This document shows, piece by piece, positions 9,127-17,947 of a stretch of DNA of 64,000 bases. The notes beneath the pieces were generated by a model. It was not told where the DNA came from, searched no databases, and worked only from the letters and a program-made list of their open reading frames with translations. How positions within the stretch are numbered: the stretch's first letter is position 1; every line of letters begins with the position of its first letter. Position numbers and translations under genes: made by a program. This DNA is from Buttiauxella massiliensis (GTDB lineage: Bacteria > Pseudomonadota > Gammaproteobacteria > Enterobacterales > Enterobacteriaceae), in NCBI RefSeq assembly GCF_902500225.1, contig NZ_LR722662.1:47234-111233 (forward strand). Direction: 5' to 3'.

Positions 9127-9155
9127 TTGACACTTGATTGCCTGGTCAGTAATTT
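9127..9155 (+). promoter_or_regulatory. Predicted promoter of the marR-emrAB-like cassette
   Basis: TTGACA (9127-9132) and TAATTT (9150-9155) are 17 bases apart, close to the sigma-70 consensus. The -10 element lies inside the palindrome at 9138-9179, the usual geometry for repression by a MarR dimer. Transcription would start about 20 bases before the marR start codon. Confidence 0.65.
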
Positions 9156-9179
9156 CACATGTAATTACTGACCAGGCAA
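9138..9179. promoter_or_regulatory. Perfect 17-bp inverted repeat, probable MarR-type operator
   Basis: The left arm 9138-9154 and right arm 9163-9179 are exact reverse complements (TTGCCTGGTCAGTAATT) around an 8-base centre. The element covers the spacer and -10 of the cassette promoter and reaches to six bases before the marR ATG. It also lies upstream of yaiW on the other strand. In the transcript the arms would form a hairpin just before the marR start. Confidence 0.75.
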
Positions 9180-9184
9180 ATATC

Positions 9185-9640
9185 ATGAAAAACAATCCGG
9201 GTATTATCGACAACAAATTTCATCTCGGTTTGCTTATCCACCTTGCGAACCAGTTTAAAGACCAGCTTATCAGCCAATACTTCTCTGGTATGGATATTAC
9301 CGCCGCACAATTTAAGGTGCTGATTAATATTTATAAAGGTGTCACAAGCCCGGTCGAAATCAGCAAAACTCTAGTGATGGATGCTGGCGCAATGAGCCGC
9401 ATGGTTGATCGTATGGTCAAACGTGAACTGATCGTTCGCTCCCCAAATCCACACGATAAGCGCCAGGTTATTCTGGCTCTTACAGATAAAGGCCAGATGA
9501 TTTGCGATCGTTTTCAGAACGAGGCACTCACCTCAATTATCAGCGACCTTACCGCACGCCTGACGCAGGATGAATCCCAACAGCTGGTGACTTTGATTAC
9601 CAAAATGCTGCCGGATGACATTACAGCGCCGCACCGATAA
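9185..9640 (+). CDS. MarR family transcriptional regulator
   Basis: A 151-residue winged-helix protein. The DNA-binding helices run around AAQFKVLINIYKG, SPVEISKTLVMDAGAMSRMVDRMVKRELIVR and the beta-wing PNPHDKRQVILALTDKG, as in MarR/EmrR. It is first gene of a three-gene cassette with EmrA-like and EmrB-like proteins, so it probably represses their expression until a toxic ligand binds. The ATG at 9185 is taken as the start. An earlier in-frame TTG at 9134 would make the protein read through the palindrome and is unlikely. The ribosome-binding site is weak (AGGCAAATATC). Confidence 0.88.
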   Translation: MKNNPGIIDNKFHLGLLIHLANQFKDQLISQYFSGMDITAAQFKVLINIYKGVTSPVEISKTLVMDAGAMSRMVDRMVKRELIVRSPNPHDKRQVILALTDKGQMICDRFQNEALTSIISDLTARLTQDESQQLVTLITKMLPDDITAPHR

Positions 9641-9660
9641 CACCGAATAAAGGCCAAAAG

Positions 9661-10842
9661 ATGGAAACCACCCCAGAAGAACACGTTAAGCGCTCCAGTA
9701 AACGCAAACGTAACTTTATTATTCTTATCCTGATTCTCATGCTGGCAGCCGCGGGCTGTCTGGCATGGTATTTCTTATATGCTCGTTATTACGAATCAAC
9801 AGATGACGCCTACGTAAATGGCAACCAAGTGGCGTTAACGCCACAGATTGGTGGCACAGTGACTCAAGTTACTGCTGACGAAGGAGACTTTGTCGAGAAA
9901 GGCCAGCGACTCGTGTTGCTAGACCCAAGCGATACCAAAATTGCGCTTCAGCAAGCAGAAGCAAACCTTGCCAATACCGTGCGCCAGGTTCGCGGTTTGT
10001 ACAGCACGGCTGATAATTACCGCGCTCAGGTCGCAGCAAAACAGGTTGCTCTGCAAACTGCACAAAATGACTATGCTCGCCGCCAGAAAATTTTCTCAAC
10101 CGGAGCAATTGCGGCTGAAGATCTCTCGCATTATCGCGATGCAGTATCTAGTGCACAAAGTGATTTGGCTGCCGCACAACAGGCGTTACGCACCAACCTT
10201 GCGATGGTTGATGACACGGTGATTGATAGTCACCCTGAAATCAAAACCGCAGTAGCGACACTGCGCCAGCGCTATCTTGATAATGCGCGTACCACCATTG
10301 TTGCCCCTGTCAGCGGCTATGTTGCGAAACGCGCGGTGCAGTTAGGGATGAGAGTGACTTCCGGTACAACATTACTTGCCATCGTGCCACTGAATGAGGT
10401 TTGGGTTGATGCCAACTTCAAAGAAAGCCAAATGAGCACCATGCGCCTTGGGCAAAAAGTGACGCTTAGTGCCGATCTCTACGGCGATGATGTTGAGTAC
10501 CACGGAACCATTGAAAGTCTGGGTATCGGCACCGGCAGCGCGTTCTCTTTGTTGCCAGCCCAGAACGCCAGCGGTAACTGGATCAAAATCGTTCAGCGTT
10601 TACCTGTGCGCATCACGCTTGACCCGCACGATATGCAGAAGCACCCGTTGCGCGTTGGCTTATCGATGAATGCCCGTGTAGATATTCGCAACAATGAAGA
10701 TGGCCATCTGCTGCCACAACAAACTGTTAGCACGCCTCGCTTTACCACCGATGTTTATAAAGATTCGCTGGAAGCGGCAGATAAACTTGTGGCAAAAATC
10801 CTTCATGACAACAGCAATGCGGTAGCTTCAAGCGCCCATTAA
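9661..10842 (+). CDS. HlyD/EmrA-type periplasmic adaptor of an MFS efflux pump
   Basis: A 393-residue membrane-fusion protein: a basic cytoplasmic N-terminus, one membrane helix (about residues 18-40), the biotinyl-lipoyl half motif STDDAYVNGNQVALTPQIGGTV split by a coiled-coil hairpin (residues about 95-200), then the second lipoyl half (IVAPVSGYVAKRAVQLG) and a beta-barrel with GTGSAFSLLPAQNASGNWIK. This closely follows E. coli EmrA but is clearly diverged and lies at a different locus. It would link the MFS pump encoded next to an outer-membrane channel such as TolC, which is not encoded here. Twenty bases separate it from the marR gene. Confidence 0.9.
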   Translation: METTPEEHVKRSSKRKRNFIILILILMLAAAGCLAWYFLYARYYESTDDAYVNGNQVALTPQIGGTVTQVTADEGDFVEKGQRLVLLDPSDTKIALQQAEANLANTVRQVRGLYSTADNYRAQVAAKQVALQTAQNDYARRQKIFSTGAIAAEDLSHYRDAVSSAQSDLAAAQQALRTNLAMVDDTVIDSHPEIKTAVATLRQRYLDNARTTIVAPVSGYVAKRAVQLGMRVTSGTTLLAIVPLNEVWVDANFKESQMSTMRLGQKVTLSADLYGDDVEYHGTIESLGIGTGSAFSLLPAQNASGNWIKIVQRLPVRITLDPHDMQKHPLRVGLSMNARVDIRNNEDGHLLPQQTVSTPRFTTDVYKDSLEAADKLVAKILHDNSNAVASSAH

Positions 10843-10852
10843 GAGAGACGTT

Positions 10853-12388
10853 ATGCAAGATAAAGCCGCATTTACGCCTCCCAATATGTGGCTGGCGGTG
10901 CTCGCGCTATCGCTGGCTACATTTATGCAGGTGCTGGATTCCACCATCGCCAACGTGGCGTTGCCGACCATCGCCGGTAATCTCGGCGTGAGTGCGGATC
11001 AAGGCACGTGGGTTATCACTTCGTTTGCGGTGTGTAACGCTATTGCCCTACCGCTGACCGGCTGGTTTACCCGGCGCTTTGGGCAGCTCAAGCTGTTTAT
11101 TGGCTCGGTGGTGATGTTCACCCTCACCTCGTTCCTGTGCGGTTTTGCACACAGCATGACCGAGCTGATTTTCTTCCGCGCCCTGCAAGGTTTCTTCGCT
11201 GGCCCAATGTTCCCGATGTGCCAGACGCTCCTGCTGGTTATCTTCCCCTCCAGCAAACGCAGTATGGCGCTGGCGCTGTTATCGATGGTGACCGTGGTTG
11301 CGCCGATTGTCGGGCCGATTACCGGCGGCTGGATAACCGATAATTACTCGTGGCCGTGGATTTTCTATATCAACGTACCAATCGGGATTTTTGCTTCTAT
11401 CGTCGTCTGGACGCAACTGCGTAGCCGTGAAGAAACCACGACTCATTCGCCCATCGACTACATCGGTATCGCTCTGCTCGTCCTCGGTGTTGGGCTATTG
11501 CAGGTAGTTCTGGACAAGGGAAATGATCTCGACTGGTTCGCCTCGTCGCACATTATTATCATGTCAACGATCTCCGCTATCTCGTTGGTGTCGTTTGTTA
11601 TTTGGGAATTGGGTGAGCGCCATCCGATTGTTAACCTACGTCTGTTCAAGGACCGCAACTTTGCCATCGGTACGATTTCGCTGACGCTGGGCTACGCCGC
11701 GTTCTTCGCCATCAACATCATTTTGCCCCAGTGGCTGCAAACGCAGATGGGTTATACGGCTATCTGGGCGGGTCTTGCTGCCGCGCCAATGGGAGTGTTG
11801 CCGCTAATGATGACGCCGATTATCGGGCGCTACGCCAGCAAGTTTGATTTGCGGATCCTGGCCTCGCTGTCATTCCTGACCATGGGGGCTTCGTGCCTTA
11901 TCCGTGCGCAATTCAATACCGATGTGGATTTCCGCACTATCGCCGAAGTGCAGCTGTTTATGGGGATTGGCGTAGCCTTCTTCTTTATGCCTATTACCAC
12001 GATTGTGCTGTCGAACCTGAATGGCGCACAAGTGGCAGAAGGTTCCGGTCTGGCAACGTTCTTCCGTGTGCTGGGTGGTTCTTTTGCGTCATCACTCACT
12101 ACGTGGATTTGGTCACGCCGTGAAGTGTTCCACCACGCAAATCTGACCGAAAGCGTGTCGATTTATAACCCTTCAGCGGTTGATTATCTGGATAAGATGG
12201 GTGGCGCGACGCAGCAGCATCTGGCGTTTGTAGATAAGACCATTGAACAGCAAGCCTACATGATGTCGACCATCGACTACTTCTGGATTTTAGGTTGGGG
12301 GTTTATGGCGCTGATTGTCGTTATCTGGTTCGCTCGACCACCGTTTGTACGTTCGGGCGCACCAGGTGCTCAGTCTGCGGGGCATTAA
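10853..12388 (+). CDS. DHA2 (EmrB/QacA) family MFS efflux permease
   Basis: A 511-residue transporter with 14 predicted helices. It has the DHA2 signatures LDSTIANVALPTIAG in helix 1, WVITSFAVCNAIALPLTGW, and motif C in helix 5 (PIVGPITGGWITDNYSWPW). It is the proton-driven pump partner of the EmrA-like adaptor 10 bases upstream, probably exporting hydrophobic toxic compounds. The coding sequence is noticeably more G/C-rich than the two genes before it, especially from 10,900 on. Its 3' end converges on sbmA across a bidirectional terminator. Confidence 0.92.
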   Translation: MQDKAAFTPPNMWLAVLALSLATFMQVLDSTIANVALPTIAGNLGVSADQGTWVITSFAVCNAIALPLTGWFTRRFGQLKLFIGSVVMFTLTSFLCGFAHSMTELIFFRALQGFFAGPMFPMCQTLLLVIFPSSKRSMALALLSMVTVVAPIVGPITGGWITDNYSWPWIFYINVPIGIFASIVVWTQLRSREETTTHSPIDYIGIALLVLGVGLLQVVLDKGNDLDWFASSHIIIMSTISAISLVSFVIWELGERHPIVNLRLFKDRNFAIGTISLTLGYAAFFAINIILPQWLQTQMGYTAIWAGLAAAPMGVLPLMMTPIIGRYASKFDLRILASLSFLTMGASCLIRAQFNTDVDFRTIAEVQLFMGIGVAFFFMPITTIVLSNLNGAQVAEGSGLATFFRVLGGSFASSLTTWIWSRREVFHHANLTESVSIYNPSAVDYLDKMGGATQQHLAFVDKTIEQQAYMMSTIDYFWILGWGFMALIVVIWFARPPFVRSGAPGAQSAGH

Positions 12389-12391
12389 ATC

Positions 12392-12417
12392 AATCTGGCG
12401 GGAATACCCGCCAGATT
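12392..12417. terminator. Bidirectional terminator between the efflux cassette and sbmA
   Basis: An 11-bp perfect stem (AATCTGGCGGG / CCCGCCAGATT) with loop AATA, followed by TCTCTTTTT on the plus strand and preceded by an A-containing stretch for the minus strand. It lies between two convergent stops. Confidence 0.8.
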
Positions 12418-12424
12418 TCTCTTT

Positions 12425-13642
12425 TTAGACCGACTCACCTGCCGCTTCTACCGGAATATCCTGCAACGTGCGCTCAAAACTACGCAGACGTTTATAGATA
12501 GACATCAGCTCAACAAGCGTAGTCCACGAGCTAATCAAATACTGGAATGAACCACGAACCTGACCGAACACGTTGGTGATTTGCGTCATCAGGCCAAGCG
12601 TAATAGTCCCAGCCACAATCGATGGGAATAGCAGGAACAAGCCGAACACATTATCAACCTGCAAGTAGAGAATACGAGCAATGTTGAAGTACATGTAGTG
12701 GAAATAGAGTCGGAAATAGTTTCTGCGCACGCCATCAAACAGCTCTTTTACAGTTGGTGGAGAAGCACGAGATGGGTCGTCCTCGCCATAAACCAGCTCT
12801 TTACGATACGCCGCTTCAACACGCTGATTTTTGAACTCAAGCCCTGGCAGTTTAATCCCTACCACAGCCAGCAATCCTGTGCCCAGAAGTGACCAGATAA
12901 TGGCAGCAATCACCAGGCCGTAAGGAATATGCCCAACGATCGGTAAATCTGGAACGTGAGCTGACAGAGTGACTAACACAGGCAGGAAGGCAATTAACGT
13001 CATAATCGCGTTAATAAAGCTGACACCCATATCTTCGAGAGTGGAGGCAAAGCGCATGGTATCTTCCTGCACACGCTGCGCGGCACCTTCGATATGGCGC
13101 AGCATCTGCCAGTTCTCCATGTAGTATTCGTTCATCGCGGTACGCCAGCGGAAGACATAGTGGCTGACGAAAAAGTTATTCATCACGCCAACAATCACCG
13201 CAATCAGTGCAATACCGAGAAATACGCCAACTTCATGATAGAACTGCTCAATAGTCACTTTATGGGGAGAACTAAGCGCAGTCTGAATTAAATCGTAGAA
13301 TGGGGCATACCACGCATTCACCGCCACCCCCACTTCCACCAGGAACCAAGTCACGAAAATAATCAGCGAGGAGCCGAGAATGGACCAATACTGCCAACGG
13401 TGCGGGCTGTAGATAAACCAGAATAGTGCAAATATACCTACGCAAAGAGCGTAGTAGGCGTAAAACACCAGATAGCCCATCGACCAGAAACGAGCAGCAC
13501 TGATTGGCACTTCGCCACTCGCGCCGGTGATATGCTCAAGCCAGTTGCCTCCACCAGCCTGCCAGAAAATAACGGCGATCATTGCCCAGATAAAAGCCGA
13601 CAGGAAAAAAGCTGTCGGGCGTGGGAAAAACGATTTAAACAT
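12425..13642 (-). CDS. sbmA: SbmA peptide antibiotic transporter
   Basis: A 405-residue inner-membrane protein matching E. coli SbmA (406 aa) throughout. It has multiple transmembrane helices fused into an SbmA/BacA domain ([64 protein letters not shown]). SbmA is a proton-gradient-driven dimer that imports microcin B17, J25, bleomycin and proline-rich peptides; it has no ATPase domain and none is present here. In E. coli it is followed directly by yaiW on the same strand. Here yaiW is 3.4 kb further on, beyond an efflux cassette. Confidence 0.96.
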   Translation of the reverse strand: MFKSFFPRPTAFFLSAFIWAMIAVIFWQAGGGNWLEHITGASGEVPISAARFWSMGYLVFYAYYALCVGIFALFWFIYSPHRWQYWSILGSSLIIFVTWFLVEVGVAVNAWYAPFYDLIQTALSSPHKVTIEQFYHEVGVFLGIALIAVIVGVMNNFFVSHYVFRWRTAMNEYYMENWQMLRHIEGAAQRVQEDTMRFASTLEDMGVSFINAIMTLIAFLPVLVTLSAHVPDLPIVGHIPYGLVIAAIIWSLLGTGLLAVVGIKLPGLEFKNQRVEAAYRKELVYGEDDPSRASPPTVKELFDGVRRNYFRLYFHYMYFNIARILYLQVDNVFGLFLLFPSIVAGTITLGLMTQITNVFGQVRGSFQYLISSWTTLVELMSIYKRLRSFERTLQDIPVEAAGESV

Positions 13643-13740
13643 TACAACACTCCTGAAAACACACTCTTATTGTTATAACTTTCCCGGAAAAATAAGGCTC
13701 ACTGAATGTTGTATCAAGAGATGTAAGGGTTAGTGCAGCT

Positions 13741-14262
13741 CTACCATTGCTCAAGGATTTCTGCGGTAGATTTTACCCGCAGGGTATTTCCAGGAATCGT
13801 AAAGTTACGCCAGACATCGTTGTAATGCTCGATCAACACTTCAGCAAGAGCCGCCGGACGATTTGCTGTGGTATGGGCGTCAAGGGCAACAGTCATGGCA
13901 TAGCCGCGACTGGCTCCATTTTTAATAGTAGCGTCCACGCAATAATCTGTGGCACAACCGCACACCACAAATTCGTTTATTTTGTGGCGTTGAAGCAGTT
14001 CATCAAGTTCCGTGCGATAAAAAGCGTCACAGGCTGTTTTGGTTACATACAGCGCATCGGCTGGCTGTATTAGCTCAGGTAACAAACTAAACGCCGTGCT
14101 CCCCTGCTCAAAACCAGGTTCTGTATGTTGGATGAAAATAACTTTTTCTGCGGCATCGATCAGTTGGTTAATACGAGTCGTGCAGGTTTCACGGTTAAAA
14201 CGTGGGGTATCAAATACCCCGTTTTGCATATCGATAACCATCAGTACACGTTGGGCAGGCAT
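13741..14262 (-). CDS. Isochorismatase-family cysteine hydrolase
   Basis: A 173-residue single-domain hydrolase with the expected triad: Asp11 (VIDMQNG), Lys75 (VTKTACDAF) and Cys108 (CATDYCVDAT). Members hydrolyse C-N or C-O bonds in substrates such as nicotinamide or isochorismate; the substrate here cannot be told. The ATG at 14262 has GAGAG six to seven bases upstream. An earlier ATG at 14292 has no such site. It lies between sbmA and lpxP on the same strand, with about 100 bases to sbmA. E. coli K-12 lacks a gene at this place. Confidence 0.86.
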   Translation of the reverse strand: MPAQRVLMVIDMQNGVFDTPRFNRETCTTRINQLIDAAEKVIFIQHTEPGFEQGSTAFSLLPELIQPADALYVTKTACDAFYRTELDELLQRHKINEFVVCGCATDYCVDATIKNGASRGYAMTVALDAHTTANRPAALAEVLIEHYNDVWRNFTIPGNTLRVKSTAEILEQW

Positions 14263-14318
14263 AATTAAGCTCTCAATGAACAAGGAAGTCATGAGCGTAG
14301 CATAAGCCTGGTTTTGCT

Positions 14319-15245
14319 TTAAACCGTGTAAAGTTTGGGTTGACCGTCAGGCCGGGTTTTAAAACGACGATGCAACCAAAGGTACTGTTCTGGCGCACGC
14401 ATAATTTCATGCTCAATTTTACGGTTCATATATGCCGCTGCGGCTTGTTCATCATCGAGCGGGTAATCATTCATCTCAGGCCCAATAACCAACTGATAAC
14501 CTGAGCCATCCGATTTACGGTACAGAACAATTGTAAGAAGCACGGGCTTCGCCAGACGGGCAATAGTGTAAGTCCCGTTAGTGGTTGCTGCCTGCGGTAC
14601 AGCGAAGAAGGGTGCAAATGAACTGCCTTTTGGGCCGTAATCCTGATCGGGTGCAAACCACACCGCTTCACCGGACTTAAGCGCCTTCACCATGCCTTTC
14701 AAGTTACGCCTGTCGATCATGGCTTTATTGGAACGAGAGCGACCACGGGTCTGCACGAACTCCATCGCTTTATTATTGTGTGGGCGATACATCGCCATCA
14801 TTGGTCGGCAAAGGCCCATGACGCGGCCACCTAATTCCAGCGACATGAAATGCACGCCAATGGCCAGAACACCTTTCCCTTTATCACTAGCTGCAGTGAT
14901 GTGTTCAAGGCCGCTAACATCAAACCATTTCCGAACCCGCGCATCAGGCCAAAACCAGGCCATTCCTGTTTCAATCAACCCCATCCCCAACGAGGAGAAA
15001 TTCTGCTTAACGAGTTCTTCAATTTGCACGTCGCTATAATGCGGGAAACAAAGTTTGAGATTCTGACGAGCAATAGAAACCCGGCGTTTAAGAAAACGCA
15101 TTGATGCCCGACCAATTAAGTCACCCATTTTAAGCAGCACGGGATATGGCAGTTGCACCCAAAGCCACAAGATGGCAAGACCAAACCAGGTCAGCCAATA
15201 GCGAGGGTGAAGGAGATCTTTTCGAAATGACGGTTTGCTAGACAT
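14319..15245 (-). CDS. lpxP: Lipid A palmitoleoyl acyltransferase LpxP (LpxL family)
   Basis: A 308-residue late acyltransferase of lipid A assembly that adds a secondary acyl chain to Kdo2-lipid IVA at the inner membrane. It has one N-terminal membrane anchor (YWLTWFGLAILWLWVQLPYPVLL) and the HX4E catalytic motif in GVHFMSLELGGR. Sequence is nearer to E. coli LpxP than LpxL (VHFMSLELGGRVMGLC, YRPHNN, FAPDQDYGPKGSSFAPFFAV). E. coli LpxP is cold-induced and uses palmitoleoyl-ACP, so the same is inferred. In E. coli lpxP lies elsewhere; here it sits between sbmA and ampH. Confidence 0.9.
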   Translation of the reverse strand: MSSKPSFRKDLLHPRYWLTWFGLAILWLWVQLPYPVLLKMGDLIGRASMRFLKRRVSIARQNLKLCFPHYSDVQIEELVKQNFSSLGMGLIETGMAWFWPDARVRKWFDVSGLEHITAASDKGKGVLAIGVHFMSLELGGRVMGLCRPMMAMYRPHNNKAMEFVQTRGRSRSNKAMIDRRNLKGMVKALKSGEAVWFAPDQDYGPKGSSFAPFFAVPQAATTNGTYTIARLAKPVLLTIVLYRKSDGSGYQLVIGPEMNDYPLDDEQAAAAYMNRKIEHEIMRAPEQYLWLHRRFKTRPDGQPKLYTV

Positions 15246-15641
15246 TTTCTGCTTCTTTATGCGTAATTGGTGTGTATCGCATAAGGAGTTAAATCATTAG
15301 CGGTACAGCGAGGTGCCATAACTAAGACGCGATCGGGCAGTAATAGTTGCAGCACAGTAATCAATGTTCCGCTGATGATACGCATTTTCTGATCAAGCTA
15401 TGTATAGGAGTTGTCAGTTTTTTTGCTTATTTCCTACAATTACATCAGCAACAGGCGTTATACGCACTTTTAAGCTCAAAAAACAGACAACAAAAGTCTG
15501 ATTTTGTTCTTTCTATGGTAAAACGCAACCAATCACTCCCCCATTTCTGATGAATAAATTTTCATCTTTTCACCTGTCGCAAACCGATATTTGTGCCAAT
15601 ACTTATTGGGATTTCCCTACATACTTCAGGAACCTGGCCCT
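15246..15641. other. Intergenic region upstream of lpxP and a small secreted protein gene
   Basis: About 400 bases without a supportable gene. A 67-codon frame at 15347-15550 has no ribosome-binding site, no homology I recognise and an unusual composition. The stretch must carry the divergent promoters of lpxP (minus) and the 95-residue protein gene (plus). It is A/T-rich around 15,410-15,600. I see no convincing small RNA or operator. Confidence 0.5.
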
Positions 15642-15929
15642 ATGAAAAAACTAACATTAGCCTTACTTTCAAGCACTCTTTTGTTCGCATCCGCAGGAGC
15701 ATTTGCCGAAAACCCAGCTACCAGTACCTCAGGTATGCAGGCTGAGAAAGAACAACTCAATAACCCGGGCCATATTATTGATGACTGCCGTGCAGCTGGA
15801 AACGAAAACAAAAAAGGCTGCGAATCAGGGCACGAAATGCGTTCTGAGCACAAAGGCGACGATAAAATGCTTAAAAAAGGCGGCACAACTGACGACGTAA
15901 CGCAGAAAGACGTACAAAAAACTAACTAA
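15642..15929 (+). CDS. Small secreted protein of unknown function
   Basis: A 95-residue product with a clear Sec signal peptide (MKKLTLALLSSTLLFASAGAFA, cleavage before ENPAT) followed by a very hydrophilic, Lys/Glu/Asp-rich mature part. It has two Cys 14 residues apart (DDCRAAGNENKKGCESGH) that could form a disulfide, and no membrane segment. CAGGA lies upstream of the ATG at 15642. I do not recognise the family. Periplasmic location is inferred. It stands alone between lpxP and ampH. Confidence 0.7.
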   Translation: MKKLTLALLSSTLLFASAGAFAENPATSTSGMQAEKEQLNNPGHIIDDCRAAGNENKKGCESGHEMRSEHKGDDKMLKKGGTTDDVTQKDVQKTN

Positions 15930-16100
15930 TATCAGGTGCACCACGGCGACAAGCAGCGGTGCATTACTGAGCGAAAAACTCGTTGAAATGGCGCGTTACG
16001 CTTTTTCTTATCACATTCCTCATTTTCCGCGTTTGCGCAGCGCCATAGAGTAGTATAAATACGATCAATATCGCTTCTCTTCGTTTATGGATTACCTGCG

Positions 16101-17258
16101 TTGAAAATTCTTCTCCCGCGTCTTGCGGCGCTCGTTATTGCTGCGCTGCCAATTTTGAGCTTTGCACAAACATCTCCCGATCCGGTTTTTGCCTCCGAGA
16201 TTGCAGACCGTTATGCCAACCATATTTATTACGGCAGCGGAGCTACCGGTATGGCGATGGTAGTGATTGATGGTAATCAGCGCGTTTTCAGAAGCTTTGG
16301 TGAAACACGGCCCGGAAATAACGTCCGTCCGCAGCTTGACTCTGTTATCCGCATTGCGTCGTTGACCAAGCTGATGACCAGTGAGATGTTGGTAAAAATG
16401 TTGGATCAGGGAAAAGTTCAGCTTAATGATCCATTAAGTAAATATGCCCCGGCGGGAGCCAGAGTCCCAACATACAATGGTAACCCTATCACTCTTGTTA
16501 ATCTGGCTACGCATACAAGTGCCTTACCCCGTGAACAACCCGGCGGAGCGGCTCATCGAACTGTGTTTACCTGGCCGACACGCGATCAACGCTGGAACTG
16601 GCTTGCCACTGCAAGTTTAAAGAGCTCTCCAGGCACTATCGCCGCTTATTCAAACCTTGCTTTTGACTTGCTGGCTGATGCCCTGTCTCAGGCAGCAGGG
16701 AAACCGTATCCCGCACTGTTCGAAGAACAAATAACTCGCCCACTAGGGATGAAGGACACCACGTTCACTCCTTCACCTGACCAGTGCAAACGCCTGATGG
16801 TCGCTGAAAAAGGAGCGAGCCCGTGCGATAACACACTTGCGGCAATTGGAAGTGGTGGTGTTTACTCCACGCCTGATGACATGATGCGCTGGATGCAGCA
16901 ATTCCTGAGCTCTGATTTCCATCGCCGTAATACCCAGGCAGACAGAATGCAGACGCTTATCTATCAACGTACTCAACTGACTAAAGTGATCGGCATGGAT
17001 GTCCCAGGAAAAGCAGATGCTTTAGGGCTTGGCTGGGTATATATGGCGCCTAAAAATGGCAGACCAGGTATTGTGCAGAAAACTGGTGGTGGTGGTGGCT
17101 TCATCACTTATATGGCAATGGTCCCGGAAAGCAATGTCGGCGTTTTTGTCGTTGTCACTCGCTCATCATTAACTCGCTTCGTGAATATGAGTAACGGTGT
17201 GAATGATTTAGTTTCAGAATTAAGTGGGTTTACCCCACAGACTAGCCCCGCCTCTTAA
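16101..17258 (+). CDS. ampH: AmpH, D-alanyl-D-alanine carboxypeptidase/endopeptidase
   Basis: A class C beta-lactamase-fold penicillin-binding protein of 385 residues, the same as E. coli AmpH. It has a signal peptide (residues 1-22), the serine motif S87-L-T-K90, the YSN motif (AAYSNLAFD) and KTG (VQKTGGGGG). AmpH is periplasmic, cleaves D-Ala-D-Ala and DD-crosslinks in peptidoglycan and helps recycling; it has little beta-lactamase activity. The start is a TTG at 16101. No in-frame ATG lies nearby. A five-codon frame (ATG 16087, stop 16104) overlaps this start and could couple translation. It is convergent with iprA, as in E. coli. Confidence 0.94.
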   Translation: MKILLPRLAALVIAALPILSFAQTSPDPVFASEIADRYANHIYYGSGATGMAMVVIDGNQRVFRSFGETRPGNNVRPQLDSVIRIASLTKLMTSEMLVKMLDQGKVQLNDPLSKYAPAGARVPTYNGNPITLVNLATHTSALPREQPGGAAHRTVFTWPTRDQRWNWLATASLKSSPGTIAAYSNLAFDLLADALSQAAGKPYPALFEEQITRPLGMKDTTFTPSPDQCKRLMVAEKGASPCDNTLAAIGSGGVYSTPDDMMRWMQQFLSSDFHRRNTQADRMQTLIYQRTQLTKVIGMDVPGKADALGLGWVYMAPKNGRPGIVQKTGGGGGFITYMAMVPESNVGVFVVVTRSSLTRFVNMSNGVNDLVSELSGFTPQTSPAS

Positions 17259-17264
17259 GTGGTA

Positions 17265-17297
17265 AAGCAGGTCGGTATACCGACCTGCTTGTTTTTT
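17265..17297 (+). terminator. Rho-independent terminator of ampH
   Basis: A perfect stem (AAGCAGGTCGGTA / TACCGACCTGCTT, together a continuous palindrome at 17265-17290) is followed by GTTTTTT. It also overlaps the very end of the convergent iprA gene. Confidence 0.8.
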
Positions 17298-17916
17298 AAT
17301 AGCTAGTCGGTAAACGATTGACTGATTTAAGCTTGCCTTTATCCATCTCAATATAATTACCTTTGCGTAGAGCAGATAAAATTTCTGCAATAACTGAGCG
17401 TGATATTTTAGTTCTTTTTTGTACAAACGTTATGACACCGGTACGCTCACGTAATTCAGGGCTCCATGAGTCCATAATGAGCAAGGTTGCTCGAATTTGA
17501 GAATACTTTGTTGCACCAATGAAACGAGCATCACGATTCTCAAGATTATGTAAAAGGAAGGTTGTCCAGTGACAAACCGGTTGCCATAGTTTATTTTTTT
17601 CGATGATTTCAAAAGCATGGCTTATAGGAATAGTAAATCCCTGACAATCAGTTTGAGTAATTACTCGATATTTAAACTGAGAGGGCTTCAATATATTCGC
17701 CAGACCAATACATGTTGGTGCCGATACAAGATCCATCAATAGGTCATCCATTTCCCGATGTAGTACAATCGTTCCCTCACTAAAAAACAAAATAAGTTGT
17801 TCGTTATTTTCATTGAACATACCTAATTCACTGTCTGCTGGCAAATTGAAGCTCTTGCCCGCGTCCACCAACCTGCTGCGAATAGCTTCGAGCTGGGTTA
17901 ATGGTTTCATATACAT
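17296..17916 (-). CDS. iprA: IprA (YaiV), winged-helix regulator
   Basis: A 206-residue protein with an N-terminal cNMP-binding-like domain (FFSEGTIVLHREMDDLLMDLV) and a C-terminal helix-turn-helix (VQKRTKISRSVIAEILSALRKGNYIEMDKGKL) that is nearly identical to E. coli YaiV. The Salmonella orthologue, IprA, reduces hydrogen peroxide resistance. It is therefore a DNA-binding regulator of stress response, with ligand unknown. The first ATG (17916) has AAGGA eight bases upstream. It lies next to ampH, as in E. coli. The coding sequence is A/T-richer than its neighbours. Confidence 0.9.
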   Translation of the reverse strand: MYMKPLTQLEAIRSRLVDAGKSFNLPADSELGMFNENNEQLILFFSEGTIVLHREMDDLLMDLVSAPTCIGLANILKPSQFKYRVITQTDCQGFTIPISHAFEIIEKNKLWQPVCHWTTFLLHNLENRDARFIGATKYSQIRATLLIMDSWSPELRERTGVITFVQKRTKISRSVIAEILSALRKGNYIEMDKGKLKSVNRLPTSY

Positions 17917-17947
17917 ATCGATATTCCTTTATCTTAAGAACCACAAG

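Noticed and set aside
9134..9184. Upstream TTG start extending the marR gene by 17 codons
   Set aside because: The extension is encoded by the palindrome and -10 element and has no ribosome-binding site; MarR homology begins after MKNNPG at 9185.
15347..15550. 67-codon frame upstream of the small secreted protein
   Set aside because: No Shine-Dalgarno sequence, no domain and atypical composition in an A/T-rich intergenic region.
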